A stretch of DNA of 64,000 nt from Aquibacillus sediminis (GTDB lineage Bacteria; Bacillota; Bacilli; Bacillales; Amphibacillaceae), in assembly GCF_005870085.1 (NCBI RefSeq), contig NZ_SZNM01000005.1, positions 209,421-273,420 of the forward strand, read 5' to 3'. Of this stretch, positions 26,860 through 35,976 are shown piece after piece. The position numbers and the translations under genes were made by a program. Below the pieces are notes generated by a model. It did no database searches, was not told the origin of the DNA, and was given only the letters and a program-made list of their open reading frames with translations. How positions within the stretch are numbered: position 1 is the stretch's first letter; every line of letters starts with the position of its first letter.

Positions 26860-27005
26860 TCCCGGTGCAATCGTAAGTGGTAGTAAACTGCCGCTTTCAC
26901 TCCGATTGATTCAAGGTCTTGCGGGTCTCTCCTTTGTGGTGCAACACTCAGTGTGGGAAGAGCAAAAACTCCCACAGAGTGAAGTTTCACTTTTAGCCTA
27001 ATGTA
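26860..27005 (+). mobile_element. Decayed insertion-element end (possibly IS200/IS605 type), copy 1
   Basis: Non-coding stretch whose last about 60 bases resemble 55540-55600. Both have a GTGGGAAG.../...CCCAC-type stem, then AGTGAAGTTTCACTTT, a small hairpin. In one frame both would read G[AS]T...GR...PTE, stop. That fits the 3' end of a TnpB-like ORF overlapping a structured RNA, but no transposase remains. The 240-base open frame at 26762-27001 is judged spurious. Confidence 0.35.
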
Positions 27006-27095
27006 ATTTACTGAGAATCGATCAACTGTTAATTATTGTTAGAAAATTCGTGAAATATAAATAATGTTTGTTCTAGAATTACGTTCAGTCGTTTG

Positions 27096-27120
27096 CTATC
27101 CTTTATATAAGCTAGGATAG
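27096..27120 (+). promoter_or_regulatory. Inverted repeat before the second FAD-synthetase gene
   Basis: CTATCCT and AGGATAG separated by 11 bp containing TATATAA. It could be an operator over a -10 region or a hairpin. Not found at copy 1 of this gene. Confidence 0.4.
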
Positions 27121-27139
27121 ACTGTAAGGGGGGATAACC

Positions 27140-27973
27140 TTGAAGACAGTAATGATAAATGATGTGAGTCAGAAGATCGAGACAGAACCTCATGTGATGG
27201 CAATTGGTTTTTTTGATGGTATTCATAAAGGTCATCAACAATTATTAGATAAGGCAAGAACAATCGCCAAAAAAAATAAATATCTATTTTCTGCTATGAC
27301 ATTTAGTCCGCATCCAAACGAAGTAATTAAAGGTGATAAAGATCATAAATATCTAATGCCATTACCAGAGAAGATTAAGCGCATGGAAGAAATGGGAGTA
27401 GAACAACTATTTGTTGTTAAATTTGATCGTGCATTTGCCTCACTAGATCCGCACGATTTCATCAAGAAATTTATTTTAAATATGAACACACGGCATGTAG
27501 TGGTTGGATTTGATTTTACGTTTGGTTTTAAAGCGGCTGGGAATACAACAGTGTTACAACAGGATTCAAACAAGCAAGGCTATGGTTTATCGGTTATACC
27601 AAAGAAATCAATTGATAATGAAAAAATAAGCACAACGAAAATAAAGGCTTTAATCCAAGCAGGTCAAGTGGAGCAAGTCTCTTCTTACTTGGGTACTGAC
27701 TATAAAGTAAGCGCTAGCATTATTCAAGATCATTCAAGTGAAAACTTAAAAGTAATCCCAAATGGAAAGTTTATGTTACCAAGTATTGGTACGTATTATG
27801 TGGAGGTAATCCAAGGTAATAAAAGGTTGTATGGGACTTATTATCAGTATTCGAATGTGGGTGATGATAATGTATTAGTACTTGATGGTGTTCATGGGTT
27901 TAGTCCACATCATTTTTATGGGGAAGTAGTATTTGTTAGTCAAGTAAAAGTGAAAGAGACGATCTCGATCTAA
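27140..27973 (+). CDS. FAD synthetase (RibF-like, no complete riboflavin kinase domain), copy 2
   Basis: Paralogue of the gene at 8416, collinear over its full length with the same GFFDGIHKGH motif at residues 23-32, FSPHP, MNTRHVVVGFDFTFGF and the linker KISTTKIKAL. The C-terminal region again lacks the flavokinase PTAN-type motif; 277 residues. TTG start behind GGGGGGATA. Followed 22 bp later by a second HpaC-type reductase, repeating the module at 8416-9736 but without an adjacent oxygenase gene. Confidence 0.82.
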   Translation: MKTVMINDVSQKIETEPHVMAIGFFDGIHKGHQQLLDKARTIAKKNKYLFSAMTFSPHPNEVIKGDKDHKYLMPLPEKIKRMEEMGVEQLFVVKFDRAFASLDPHDFIKKFILNMNTRHVVVGFDFTFGFKAAGNTTVLQQDSNKQGYGLSVIPKKSIDNEKISTTKIKALIQAGQVEQVSSYLGTDYKVSASIIQDHSSENLKVIPNGKFMLPSIGTYYVEVIQGNKRLYGTYYQYSNVGDDNVLVLDGVHGFSPHHFYGEVVFVSQVKVKETISI

Positions 27974-27995
27974 TTATTTGTAAGGAGGAAAACCA

Positions 27996-28475
27996 ATGGA
28001 TGATAAACTATTTCGTCAAGCAATGGGTCGCTTTGCAACAGGTGTTACTGTTATTACGACAAAAGTAGGAGAAGATGTGCATGGCATGACGGCAAATGCA
28101 TTTATGTCGATTTCATTAGATCCTAAATTAGTTACCATTTCGATTGATAATAAGGCAGCAATGCTAGACAAAATTAAAAAATCTGGTAAATATGCTGTTA
28201 GTTTTTTAGGAAAAGAGCAGCAAAATATTTCGATGCATTTCGCAGGACAAAAGAAAGAAGAGAACCCAATTGATTTTGAATTAATGGATCAAGATATGCC
28301 AGTTATTGAAAACGCTTTATCTTCTGTTGTTTGTGATGTCGATCGAACGATAGAGGTAGGAGATCACACGTTATTTATTGGAAAAGTTAAAGATATCCAT
28401 GTCAGAGAAGGGGAACCATTATTATTCTTTGGTGGAAAATATGGGAGTTATCAAGAGAATCAGTATGTGAAATAG
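27996..28475 (+). CDS. NAD(P)H:flavin oxidoreductase, HpaC type, copy 2
   Basis: A 159-residue paralogue of the reductase at 9257, sharing MDDKLFRQAMGRFATGVTVITT, GMTANAFMSIS.DPKLVTISIDNKA and VGDHTLFIGKV; most residues are identical by eye. SD AAGGAGGAAA. It probably supplies reduced flavin to HpaB or to a second, unlinked monooxygenase. Closed by a terminator at 28520. Confidence 0.87.
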   Translation: MDDKLFRQAMGRFATGVTVITTKVGEDVHGMTANAFMSISLDPKLVTISIDNKAAMLDKIKKSGKYAVSFLGKEQQNISMHFAGQKKEENPIDFELMDQDMPVIENALSSVVCDVDRTIEVGDHTLFIGKVKDIHVREGEPLLFFGGKYGSYQENQYVK

Positions 28476-28519
28476 GTTTTATTAAACACATTCCATTGTA
28501 AATAGGATGATCGACTCTA

Positions 28520-28554
28520 ACAAGCCTTTGTGCAGACAAAGGCTTGTATTGTTT
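28520..28554 (+). terminator. Terminator after flavin reductase copy 2
   Basis: ACAAGCCTTTGT / ACAAAGGCTTGT perfect 12-bp stem with a 4-nt loop, followed by ATTGTTTG. Confidence 0.8.
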
Positions 28555-28723
28555 GTTATAAACAATCTAAAGTTGCGATAGATCAACAAGATTAGGGATT
28601 TTATACTCATTTTTGCGGATAGCTTGGGAAGGGAAATCATAAAACAGTTATTTTTGGAGTTTATAGTTAATGTGACATAACAACAATCATGTAGAAAACA
28701 GGTAACGAAAAGAAGGTGTAAGA

Positions 28724-29932
28724 ATGAAAGCACAAAAACCACGGTTATGGACAAAGCAATATATACTTATTTTGTCCGTGACATTTTTGTTTTTTGTAAC
28801 GTTACATATGTTAAATGCAGGCTTTCCAATATATATCATTGAATTAAGTGATCAACCGGCAAAAGGTGGATTAATGACGACTGCATTTATGGTGGCAGCG
28901 ATTATTTCTAGGCCAATTATAGGCATTCAATTAAATTATATAAATATGAAAAAAACAATGATTATGATGTTATTGATTGTGTTAGTTGCTGTTTTGATTA
29001 GTTATGGACGAACGTCTACCACACTATTACTAATCACACGAGTAATCGAAGGAGTAGGGTTTGGGGTTGTGACAACCTTACTTGCTACACTCGCATCATT
29101 GAGGATTCCGACAGAACGAACAGGAGAGGGGATTAGCTTCTTTGCAATGGCAACAAGTGTTGGTGCAAGTATAGCACCAATATTGGCGTTAACATTGATT
29201 GATACTTTTTCTTTCCAAGTCGTTTTAATCCTTGCAGTATTGATTATTCTATTCATTTTTGTTCTATCTATGCCGTTGATGAATGTGACAAAACCACAAG
29301 CAAAAGGCTCATTGAAACAAAGATTATCTAAACGATCGATCGTAAATCAAACATTTGAAAAAAATGTCTTACTACCTAGCTTTCTAGTCTTTCTGCTCTG
29401 TTTAACATTCAGTGGTGTATTTAATTTTATTCATGGGCTTGGGGAAGAAATGAAAGTTGGAGCAAGTATTAGTTATTTCTTTTTAGTGTTTACGATCATG
29501 ATGATCGTTATTCGTCCAATTTCTGGAAAGATTTTCGATCAGTATGACTATAAGGTGATGATTCACAGTTCGACTTTTAGTGGTATCTTAGGACTTGTCT
29601 TATTATCGATTGCGTCATCTGTTCATTTGATTGTGTTAGCTGGTATCTTATATGGGATAGCGTATGGTGTCATGCATCCAACTTTACAAGCAATCGCAGT
29701 GAGTAAAGTAACTACAAATAAAAAGGGTTTGGCCAATTCCATGATTCTTACCGGCATGGATTTAGGTATGGCAATTGGTTCTCCAAGTTTGGGGTTATTA
29801 GCTGGAATGGTTGGTTACAGTTCCATGTATGGTTACACGGCAAGTATTCTGATTGTATTATTTATTGTTTTTCAGTTAAGCAGTTTAAATATAAAACATG
29901 GTGCAGAGGTGAAAGTAGATCGTTCAATATAA
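28724..29932 (+). CDS. MFS transporter, substrate unknown
   Basis: A 402-residue 12-helix major facilitator protein. After helix 2, IIGIQLNYINMKKT replaces the usual A-motif; the matching loop in the second half reads PISGKIFDQYDYKVM. The type is close to YfcJ/YwoG-like efflux carriers. SD GAAGGTG before the ATG. It lies between the second flavin module and TRAP-2, so a role in export or uptake of an aromatic compound is possible but unproven. Confidence 0.75.
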   Translation: MKAQKPRLWTKQYILILSVTFLFFVTLHMLNAGFPIYIIELSDQPAKGGLMTTAFMVAAIISRPIIGIQLNYINMKKTMIMMLLIVLVAVLISYGRTSTTLLLITRVIEGVGFGVVTTLLATLASLRIPTERTGEGISFFAMATSVGASIAPILALTLIDTFSFQVVLILAVLIILFIFVLSMPLMNVTKPQAKGSLKQRLSKRSIVNQTFEKNVLLPSFLVFLLCLTFSGVFNFIHGLGEEMKVGASISYFFLVFTIMMIVIRPISGKIFDQYDYKVMIHSSTFSGILGLVLLSIASSVHLIVLAGILYGIAYGVMHPTLQAIAVSKVTTNKKGLANSMILTGMDLGMAIGSPSLGLLAGMVGYSSMYGYTASILIVLFIVFQLSSLNIKHGAEVKVDRSI

Positions 29933-30208
29933 TGTCGTTGTAGAGCGTGATAACATTCAATATGTCAAGATTATGACACTTTAATATGCTGGTGAATTTT
30001 TGCAGGGGATTTGACATTAATATCGAAATTTATTAGTACCAAATATGTACGTTTGATAGTTCATGCCTTTAATGATCCCTTACAGATCACCTCACCTGAA
30101 GCTTGATATCAATGTTCTTTCCTATTATCTACCATATATACAACAATATAACCTCTTTATTCAAAGAGGATTAGGACTAGTTTGAGATTTTTCAATTTTC
30201 GTAAAATA
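29933..30208. other. Gene-free stretch before the TRAP-2 promoter
   Basis: AT-rich, no open frame of note. It contains a small CCTCTTT/AAAGAGG hairpin at 30152-30169 with no good T tail. Confidence 0.5.
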
Positions 30209-30237
30209 TTGACATCATATATTAAATTATATATAAT
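30209..30237 (+). promoter_or_regulatory. TRAP-2 promoter with AT-rich operator copy E
   Basis: TTGACA, 17 bp, TATAAT. The operator ATCATATATTA ... TATATATAAT (30214-30237) fills spacer and -10, in the same register as at gntR and hpaE. This is the best copy. Confidence 0.7.
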
Positions 30238-30272
30238 TATTATTAATTCAATTGTTATTTTTTTGCAAGTTT

Positions 30273-30287
30273 TTGAAAGCGATACCA
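30273..30287 (+). promoter_or_regulatory. cre site in TRAP-2 leader
   Basis: TTGAAAGCGATACCA fits all fixed cre positions, about 30 bp after the predicted start of transcription. Confidence 0.65.
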
Positions 30288-30417
30288 CAATCGTGAGTGC
30301 ATGACACTTTGTTCTTAGTTGCTTTGGGGCTGGTGGGATCTCATTTACTAAACGAATAAGCTATGATTTTCAAAAAACCTAATGAGAAAGAAAAAATACA
30401 AAGGGGTGTATTTATTC

Positions 30418-31458
30418 ATGGTTAGGTGTAGAAGTAAGAAATTGTTCACAATGCTGAATGCGTGTGTACTAGTAATGTTGTTGGGAGCATGCACAGGTAA
30501 GTCAAGTGCAAGCGGGACTGAAGAGGATCTCGTATTTTCTCATGCATTTCCTGCCAATCATATTTTTGAGACTAATGTTGTACAACAATTTAAATCAGAG
30601 ACAGAAGAAGCAACGGACGGGACGGTCATGATTACTTCTTTTCCTGGTAATCAATTAGCTGACACAGATGGACACTATGAAGCAGCAGTCACTGGAATTT
30701 CGGATATGGGATTTAGTGTGCATAGTTACACACCTAACCAATTTCCACTTACATCTGTAATGGAACTACCATTTATTAGTGATAAGGCAGTTGATGGATC
30801 TAAGATTTTATGGCAATTGTATCAAGAGTTTCCTGCACTACAGGAAGAACATGGGGATGTGGTTCCTTTGTGGTTATCTACCTCTGAAGCCGGCCAACTA
30901 TTCACGGTGGGAAAACAAGTAAAAACACCAGAAGATTTGCAAGGTATGCAAATACGCTCCCCATCTCAAGAAGCAAATCGATGGTTGGAAGAATTAGGGG
31001 CCACGCCAGTATCAATGCCAATGAATGATGTATATGAAGCGTTGGAACGAGGGGTAGTGGATGGGACGGTTGCTCCACCCCACACGTTGTTAGATTATAG
31101 TTTGCAAGAAGTCATTGACTATGTAACGGTAGGAAATTTTTATATGACAACTTTCTATGGAGTAATGAGTGAAAGTGCATATGAATCTATGAATCATACT
31201 AACCAAAACGCACTTGATCAAATACGAGGAGAGTATATGTCATCGCTGTACGGTGAGGTGGTCGATGAACGTTCAAAAGAAGCGGTGCAAGCAGCGGAAG
31301 AAGCAGGTGCAGAGTTCTATGAAATATCAGAAGAAGAATTGGACGTATGGGAGGAAAAAATGGCTCCTGCAACAGAATCTTGGATAGAAGATAAAGAGAG
31401 CAAAGGGCTGCCAGGTCAAAAGGTATATGATCGAGCCATAGAACTAAGTAATCAATAA
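30418..31458 (+). CDS. TRAP transporter solute-binding lipoprotein (DctP), system 2
   Basis: Receptor of the second TRAP importer, 346 residues from the ATG at 30418, which has AAAGGGGTG 9 bp upstream (the ATG at 30382 has none). Lipobox LGAC (Cys25). The substrate-binding Arg segment QIRSPSQEANRW, PVSMPMNDVYEALERGVVDG and the C-terminal GQKVYDRAIEL mirror system 1. Clear paralogy with 23853, with moderate divergence. Confidence 0.87.
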   Translation: MVRCRSKKLFTMLNACVLVMLLGACTGKSSASGTEEDLVFSHAFPANHIFETNVVQQFKSETEEATDGTVMITSFPGNQLADTDGHYEAAVTGISDMGFSVHSYTPNQFPLTSVMELPFISDKAVDGSKILWQLYQEFPALQEEHGDVVPLWLSTSEAGQLFTVGKQVKTPEDLQGMQIRSPSQEANRWLEELGATPVSMPMNDVYEALERGVVDGTVAPPHTLLDYSLQEVIDYVTVGNFYMTTFYGVMSESAYESMNHTNQNALDQIRGEYMSSLYGEVVDERSKEAVQAAEEAGAEFYEISEEELDVWEEKMAPATESWIEDKESKGLPGQKVYDRAIELSNQ

Positions 31459-31476
31459 TTTAGGGGGGGGAGTCCG

Positions 31477-31977
31477 ATGCGGGTTGTTAGATGGCTTGAT
31501 ACAGGCTTGAATAGCCTTAATTTTCTATTGCACCAAATTTCAAACCTAATCCTTATGTTGATTATGTTTTTGACTACCTTTGATGTGATTGGACGAGCGT
31601 TGTTTAATCATTCCATTACAGGTGCTTATGAGTTAACCGAATTAGGATCTGCTATCGTTATATTTTTCACTCTTGCAGTGACGCATAAATATAAAGAACA
31701 CGTTGCAGTCGGATTTTTAGTTGATAAACTGTCGGCAAAAAAGAAGGCGATGATAGAAGGTTTAGTTGATTTATTTATCTTTGTCTTGATTTTAATTATG
31801 AGTTTCCAACTTATTAATGAAGCGATGCGTCTTATGGAAAGGGGTACAACAACAACGGACTTAGGACTACCAATCTATACGTTTATCTTAATTGTCTCAA
31901 TAGGCTCTTTTATTTTTGCATTTGTAGCACTAGCAAATGGAATTAAATCCATGATAGAGGCGGTGAAAAAGTCATGA
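31477..31977 (+). CDS. TRAP transporter small membrane subunit (DctQ), system 2
   Basis: 166 residues, four membrane helices; FDVIGRALFNHSITGAYELTELGSAIVIFFTLA is the family signature region. SD is a run of eight G. Overlaps dctM by four bases (ATGA), so translation is probably coupled. Confidence 0.86.
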   Translation: MRVVRWLDTGLNSLNFLLHQISNLILMLIMFLTTFDVIGRALFNHSITGAYELTELGSAIVIFFTLAVTHKYKEHVAVGFLVDKLSAKKKAMIEGLVDLFIFVLILIMSFQLINEAMRLMERGTTTTDLGLPIYTFILIVSIGSFIFAFVALANGIKSMIEAVKKS

Positions 31978-33278
31978 GTCCAGAGTTGATAGGCGTTATT
32001 GGCATTATCGTTTTGCTTGTATTACTGTTTTTAAAAGTCCCTGTTAGCATTTCGTTGATTTTTGTTGGTACGGCTGGATTTGGGATTATACGGGGATTTG
32101 ATACAGGCTTAATTCAATTAGGAAACACTCCATTTGGAACAGCGAGTTCTTATTCGCTGAGTGTTATTCCATTATTTATCTTAATGGGGATGATTTTATC
32201 CTATAGTGGTCTTGGACAAGATTTATTTAGAATGGTAGATTCGTGGATTGGTCATATTAAAGGTGGACTAGCGCTCACGACAATCGGGACTAGTGCTATC
32301 TTTGCATCTATTTCTGGTTCAGTAAATGCGACAACAGCAGCGATGGCTCGTATTACATTGCCAGAAATGAAAAAGTATAATTATAAACCAGCGATTTCTA
32401 CTGCATCTGTTGCAGCTGGTGGGACATTAGGGATATTAATCCCACCAAGTGTGATTTTAATTCTCTACGGTGTCATGACAATGGAACCGATAGGTGATTT
32501 GTTAATTGCTGGTATTATTCCTGGTATTGTTCAAGTTGGACTTTTTATGCTTGTTATCTCTCTATGGGTGCGAAAGGATCCAGATGCGGGTCCCCAAACG
32601 GAAAAATCAGATTGGAAAACACGCTTTAAGTCAATCAGTAAGGTGTGGCCATTTGCTATTCTGTTTGTTGTATCTATCGGGGGGATTTATCTTGGAATCT
32701 TTACCCCTACAGAGGCGGGGGCAGTCGGAGCATTTGGTGCTTTACTATTAGCCTTGATTACAAGACGTATCGATCTTGATAAATTGAAAAAGGCATTAAG
32801 TGAAACAACTAGATTATCAGCAATGATTTTCCTCATTTTAATTGGGGCAGATATTTTCAGTAAATTCTTGGCGATAAGTCGAATACCGATGAATATAACA
32901 GCTTTTATTAATGGACTTGATTGGTCACCTATTATAATTATTTCTATGATTTTAGTAGTTTATCTCATATTAGGGATGTTCTTAGAAACCATTGCAATTC
33001 TAGCAATGACACTACCTGTGGTGTACCCAATCATTACGCAATTGGGCTTTGATGGCGTATGGTTTGGGGTTATAATGATCATTGTAATGAACATTGGACT
33101 TATCACGCCACCATTAGGTTTAAGTGTGTATATCATAAGTGGTGTAATGAAAGAATATGCTGTTGAGAAGATCTTCCGATGGGTTGTTCCAATGCTTGCG
33201 GCAATGGTATTTTCAATTGTTTTATTTTTAATTTTTCCGCAGTTCATTACCATACTTCCATCTTTGATGAGAGGGTAG
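31974..33278 (+). CDS. TRAP transporter large membrane subunit (DctM), system 2
   Basis: 434-residue sodium-coupled permease with the DctM marks SYSLSVIPLFILMGMILSYSGLGQD, GGTLGILIPPSV and LITPPLGLSVYI. It aligns end to end with the system-1 protein at 25410. Followed by a strong terminator. Confidence 0.9.
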   Translation: MSPELIGVIGIIVLLVLLFLKVPVSISLIFVGTAGFGIIRGFDTGLIQLGNTPFGTASSYSLSVIPLFILMGMILSYSGLGQDLFRMVDSWIGHIKGGLALTTIGTSAIFASISGSVNATTAAMARITLPEMKKYNYKPAISTASVAAGGTLGILIPPSVILILYGVMTMEPIGDLLIAGIIPGIVQVGLFMLVISLWVRKDPDAGPQTEKSDWKTRFKSISKVWPFAILFVVSIGGIYLGIFTPTEAGAVGAFGALLLALITRRIDLDKLKKALSETTRLSAMIFLILIGADIFSKFLAISRIPMNITAFINGLDWSPIIIISMILVVYLILGMFLETIAILAMTLPVVYPIITQLGFDGVWFGVIMIIVMNIGLITPPLGLSVYIISGVMKEYAVEKIFRWVVPMLAAMVFSIVLFLIFPQFITILPSLMRG

Positions 33279-33283
33279 TATAT

Positions 33284-33323
33284 AAATCCTACTTTTTAGT
33301 TTGTTTAGAAAGTAGGATTTTTT
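33284..33323 (+). terminator. Terminator after TRAP-2
   Basis: AAATCCTACTTT / AAAGTAGGATTT stem followed by Ts; marks the right end of the aromatic-catabolism island. Confidence 0.88.
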
Positions 33324-33452
33324 CTAATCCTGAATGTATTAAAAGGGATACGTTCAGGTAACCACTTTGTTTTGTTTATATAGAATATAGTAGTACAATT
33401 AATAGATAGATAATTTGTGAAAATATACTATGACAATATTCAGGTGATAAAA

Positions 33453-34808
33453 GTGACCAAACCTACAACTAAATCCTGGCTGTTTGTATTGACAATCGGT
33501 CTAGGGACTTTACTTAATCCACTGAATTCATCAATGATTTCAGTCGCATTAACAAGGATACAACATGAGTTTCAGCTAACATTTACTGATGTGTCGTGGC
33601 TGATCTCTATTTTTTATATTGCTAGTGCCGTCGGTCAACCAGTGATGGGGAAGTTGAGTGACATGTTTGGACCGAAACGATTGTTTTTAACAGGACTTTC
33701 ATTGGTTGCTTTAACGTCCATTTTAGCTCCTCTTTCACCTAACTATGTAACACTTTTAGGATTCCGTGCGCTTCAAGCAATTGGAAGTTCAACACTATTC
33801 CCTAGTGGGATGGCGATGATTCGTAGTAGTATTACAGAAAACCAAGGCAAAGCTTTAAGTACTATTGCCGTATTTTCTTCAACATCTGCTGCCTTTGGAC
33901 CTTCGATTGCAGGTTTTTTAATTCAATCATGGAATTGGCCTGCTATCTTTGTGATTAATTTACCTTTTATTATCGTGTCCTTTGTTTTATCGATTACGAT
34001 CTTACCGAATACCGGCAAAAATAAAATTGACCTAACTAGGATTGATTTTGGAGGAATTAGCCTGTTTGTGGTTGGGGTTACAACATTAATCTTATTTTTG
34101 TTATCAATTGTGGATCAGGTAAAATGGTGGGCAATCATTGTTGCTATCCTTTCTTTTGTGTGCATGTATGTTTATGAAACTCGACGCCGTGATCCTTTTA
34201 TCGATTTAAAAGCGTTAAAAAACAATAAAAATGTATCTTTTATTTATCTTCATTTTATGAGTATCAATATCATATTTTACTGTTATTTCTTTGGATTACC
34301 AACATTCTTGTTACAGGTTCGTGAATATAGTGAACGAACGACAGGTTTGATTATGCTTGCCATGGCAGGAATGGGAGTATTCGTAACACCGTTCGTTGGC
34401 CGGTGGATTGACCGAAGTGGTGCAAAGCTTACGTTGTTAACAGGAGCTATTAGTTTAATGGTGGGGACTGCTTTACTATTAACTGTTCATGACACTACAC
34501 CATTATGGTGGCTCCTTATTATTATGGCGATCATAGGAATGAGTAATAGTTTTAATAACATTTCTTTACAAATCTCTTTATATAGTCATGTCAATAAAGA
34601 AGAAACCGCTTCGGCAGCAGGTTTATATCAAACAAGCCGCTACCTGGGCTCCATTTTTTCTTCTTGTATTTTAGGGATATTATTTAACGACTATTTAGAT
34701 GTTGCTCATTTACATATGGTTGTAATGATTTGTTTGATTTTTAGTGTCCTAGTCTTATATTTTGCCATTCGCTTACCAGGTAAAAAGTTAGTAACTAGTA
34801 AAGCCTGA
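33453..34808 (+). CDS. MFS transporter of the DHA2-like drug/proton antiporter type
   Basis: 451 residues from the GTG at 33453 (AGGTGA just upstream; the GTG at 33417 would add 12 residues). Motif A GKLSDMFGPKRLFL follows helix 2, and motif C-like FGPSIAGFL lies in helix 5, typical of proton-coupled efflux carriers. About 12-14 hydrophobic segments. No regulator is adjacent, so the substrate is unknown. Convergent with the mscS-type gene through a shared terminator. Confidence 0.8.
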   Translation: MTKPTTKSWLFVLTIGLGTLLNPLNSSMISVALTRIQHEFQLTFTDVSWLISIFYIASAVGQPVMGKLSDMFGPKRLFLTGLSLVALTSILAPLSPNYVTLLGFRALQAIGSSTLFPSGMAMIRSSITENQGKALSTIAVFSSTSAAFGPSIAGFLIQSWNWPAIFVINLPFIIVSFVLSITILPNTGKNKIDLTRIDFGGISLFVVGVTTLILFLLSIVDQVKWWAIIVAILSFVCMYVYETRRRDPFIDLKALKNNKNVSFIYLHFMSINIIFYCYFFGLPTFLLQVREYSERTTGLIMLAMAGMGVFVTPFVGRWIDRSGAKLTLLTGAISLMVGTALLLTVHDTTPLWWLLIIMAIIGMSNSFNNISLQISLYSHVNKEETASAAGLYQTSRYLGSIFSSCILGILFNDYLDVAHLHMVVMICLIFSVLVLYFAIRLPGKKLVTSKA

Positions 34809-34814
34809 CTATAA

Positions 34815-34855
34815 AAAAATCCCAACAAGACTATGATGGTCTTGTTGGGATTTTT
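34815..34855. terminator. Bidirectional terminator
   Basis: Perfect 17-bp stem beginning AAAAATCCCAACAAGAC, 7-nt loop, T tail on both strands; shared by the MFS gene and the convergent mechanosensitive channel gene. Confidence 0.95.
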
Positions 34856-34857
34856 CT

Positions 34858-35976
34858 TTAGTTGTCCTTTTGTAACGAGGCTGCAGCTTGTGATACAGCT
34901 TCAGTGTCGGAACTTACATATAATGTTCGACTTGGAAAGGCAACCGAGACGCCTTCTTCTTGTAAAATTTCCATAATCGCAAAGTTTATTTCTTCTTTTA
35001 TGTTTAGATATTCTTCCCATACAGTCGTATTGGTAAAGAAGTATAAGAAAATATCCAAACTGCTATCATTGTATTGATCGAACGTTACGAAAATGGTTTC
35101 TGGATGAATGGCATCGTGCTGATTTAATAGTTCTTTTATTCTTTTAATGGTAGTTTGTAGTTTTTGTTTTGGAGTATCATAGGTAACACCTAAATTAAAC
35201 GTTATTCTACGCTTGCCCATTTCACTCCAGTTCGTAATATTCTCATTGGCTAAGGTGGCATTAGGGACGGTTACAAGTCCTTGATCAAATGTACGAATTT
35301 TAGTACTACGGAAGTTAATATCTTCGACAAGACCTTCGACACTAGGGGTTTTGATCCAATCATCAATCGAAAATGGTTTTTCTGTAATAATGATTACACC
35401 ACCAAATAGGTTACTGATCGCATCTTGGGCAGCAAGTGCAAATGCAAGTCCACCAAGTCCTAGTCCAGCAACAAAACCATTTACATCGTAACCAAATACT
35501 TGGGCCACGATACTAAAACTTATCGCGATGATGATAAAGCGGATCGCTTTAGATAAAAATGGTACTAATATCGGATCAATCGAAAGTTTTGTTTCATCAT
35601 TAAGTTTTGTAAATAAAACGGATGAACTGGATGACAAATTATATAAGCCCCAAGTAAGGATGACAATCACTGATGCTTCTTGGATAAGCTTTTCGAAGAA
35701 CGGATTCGCTTGATCGATATATGGGAAATAAGCCATGGCGACATATACACCAATAATTAAAAAGATCGATCGAACTGGCTGTTCAAACGCCAAACATACT
35801 TTTGAAAAGAATTCGGTTGGTGTCCTTCTACTTAATCCTAAAATCATACGAAATACATATTTGGTAAACAATTTTCGAAACAGTAGGAAGAGTAATAGAA
35901 TGCCAATTGATATGCCAAGATTTATTAGATTTTCATAAGAAATGATTGTAGTTAACCAGTTTAATACCTCATTCAT
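34858..35976 (-). CDS. Small-conductance mechanosensitive channel (MscS family)
   Basis: A 372-residue membrane channel that opens under membrane tension to release solutes on hypo-osmotic shock. Four to five N-terminal helices precede the pore helix, with the Gly/Ala-rich TM3 signature GLGLGGLAFALAAQDAISNLFGG, then the cytoplasmic beta domain (DWIKTPSVEGLVEDINFRSTKIRT, VPNATLAN). Start taken at 35976, where GGAGAGGAG precedes the ATG; an ATG 30 bp upstream lacks an SD. Fits a salt-tolerant organism. Confidence 0.9.
   Translation of the reverse strand: MNEVLNWLTTIISYENLINLGISIGILLLFLLFRKLFTKYVFRMILGLSRRTPTEFFSKVCLAFEQPVRSIFLIIGVYVAMAYFPYIDQANPFFEKLIQEASVIVILTWGLYNLSSSSSVLFTKLNDETKLSIDPILVPFLSKAIRFIIIAISFSIVAQVFGYDVNGFVAGLGLGGLAFALAAQDAISNLFGGVIIITEKPFSIDDWIKTPSVEGLVEDINFRSTKIRTFDQGLVTVPNATLANENITNWSEMGKRRITFNLGVTYDTPKQKLQTTIKRIKELLNQHDAIHPETIFVTFDQYNDSSLDIFLYFFTNTTVWEEYLNIKEEINFAIMEILQEEGVSVAFPSRTLYVSSDTEAVSQAAASLQKDN

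Noticed and set aside
26762..27001. 79-codon frame downstream of TRAP-1
   Set aside because: It starts before, and crosses, a perfect hairpin and the decayed element end; no SD; no family resemblance along most of its length.
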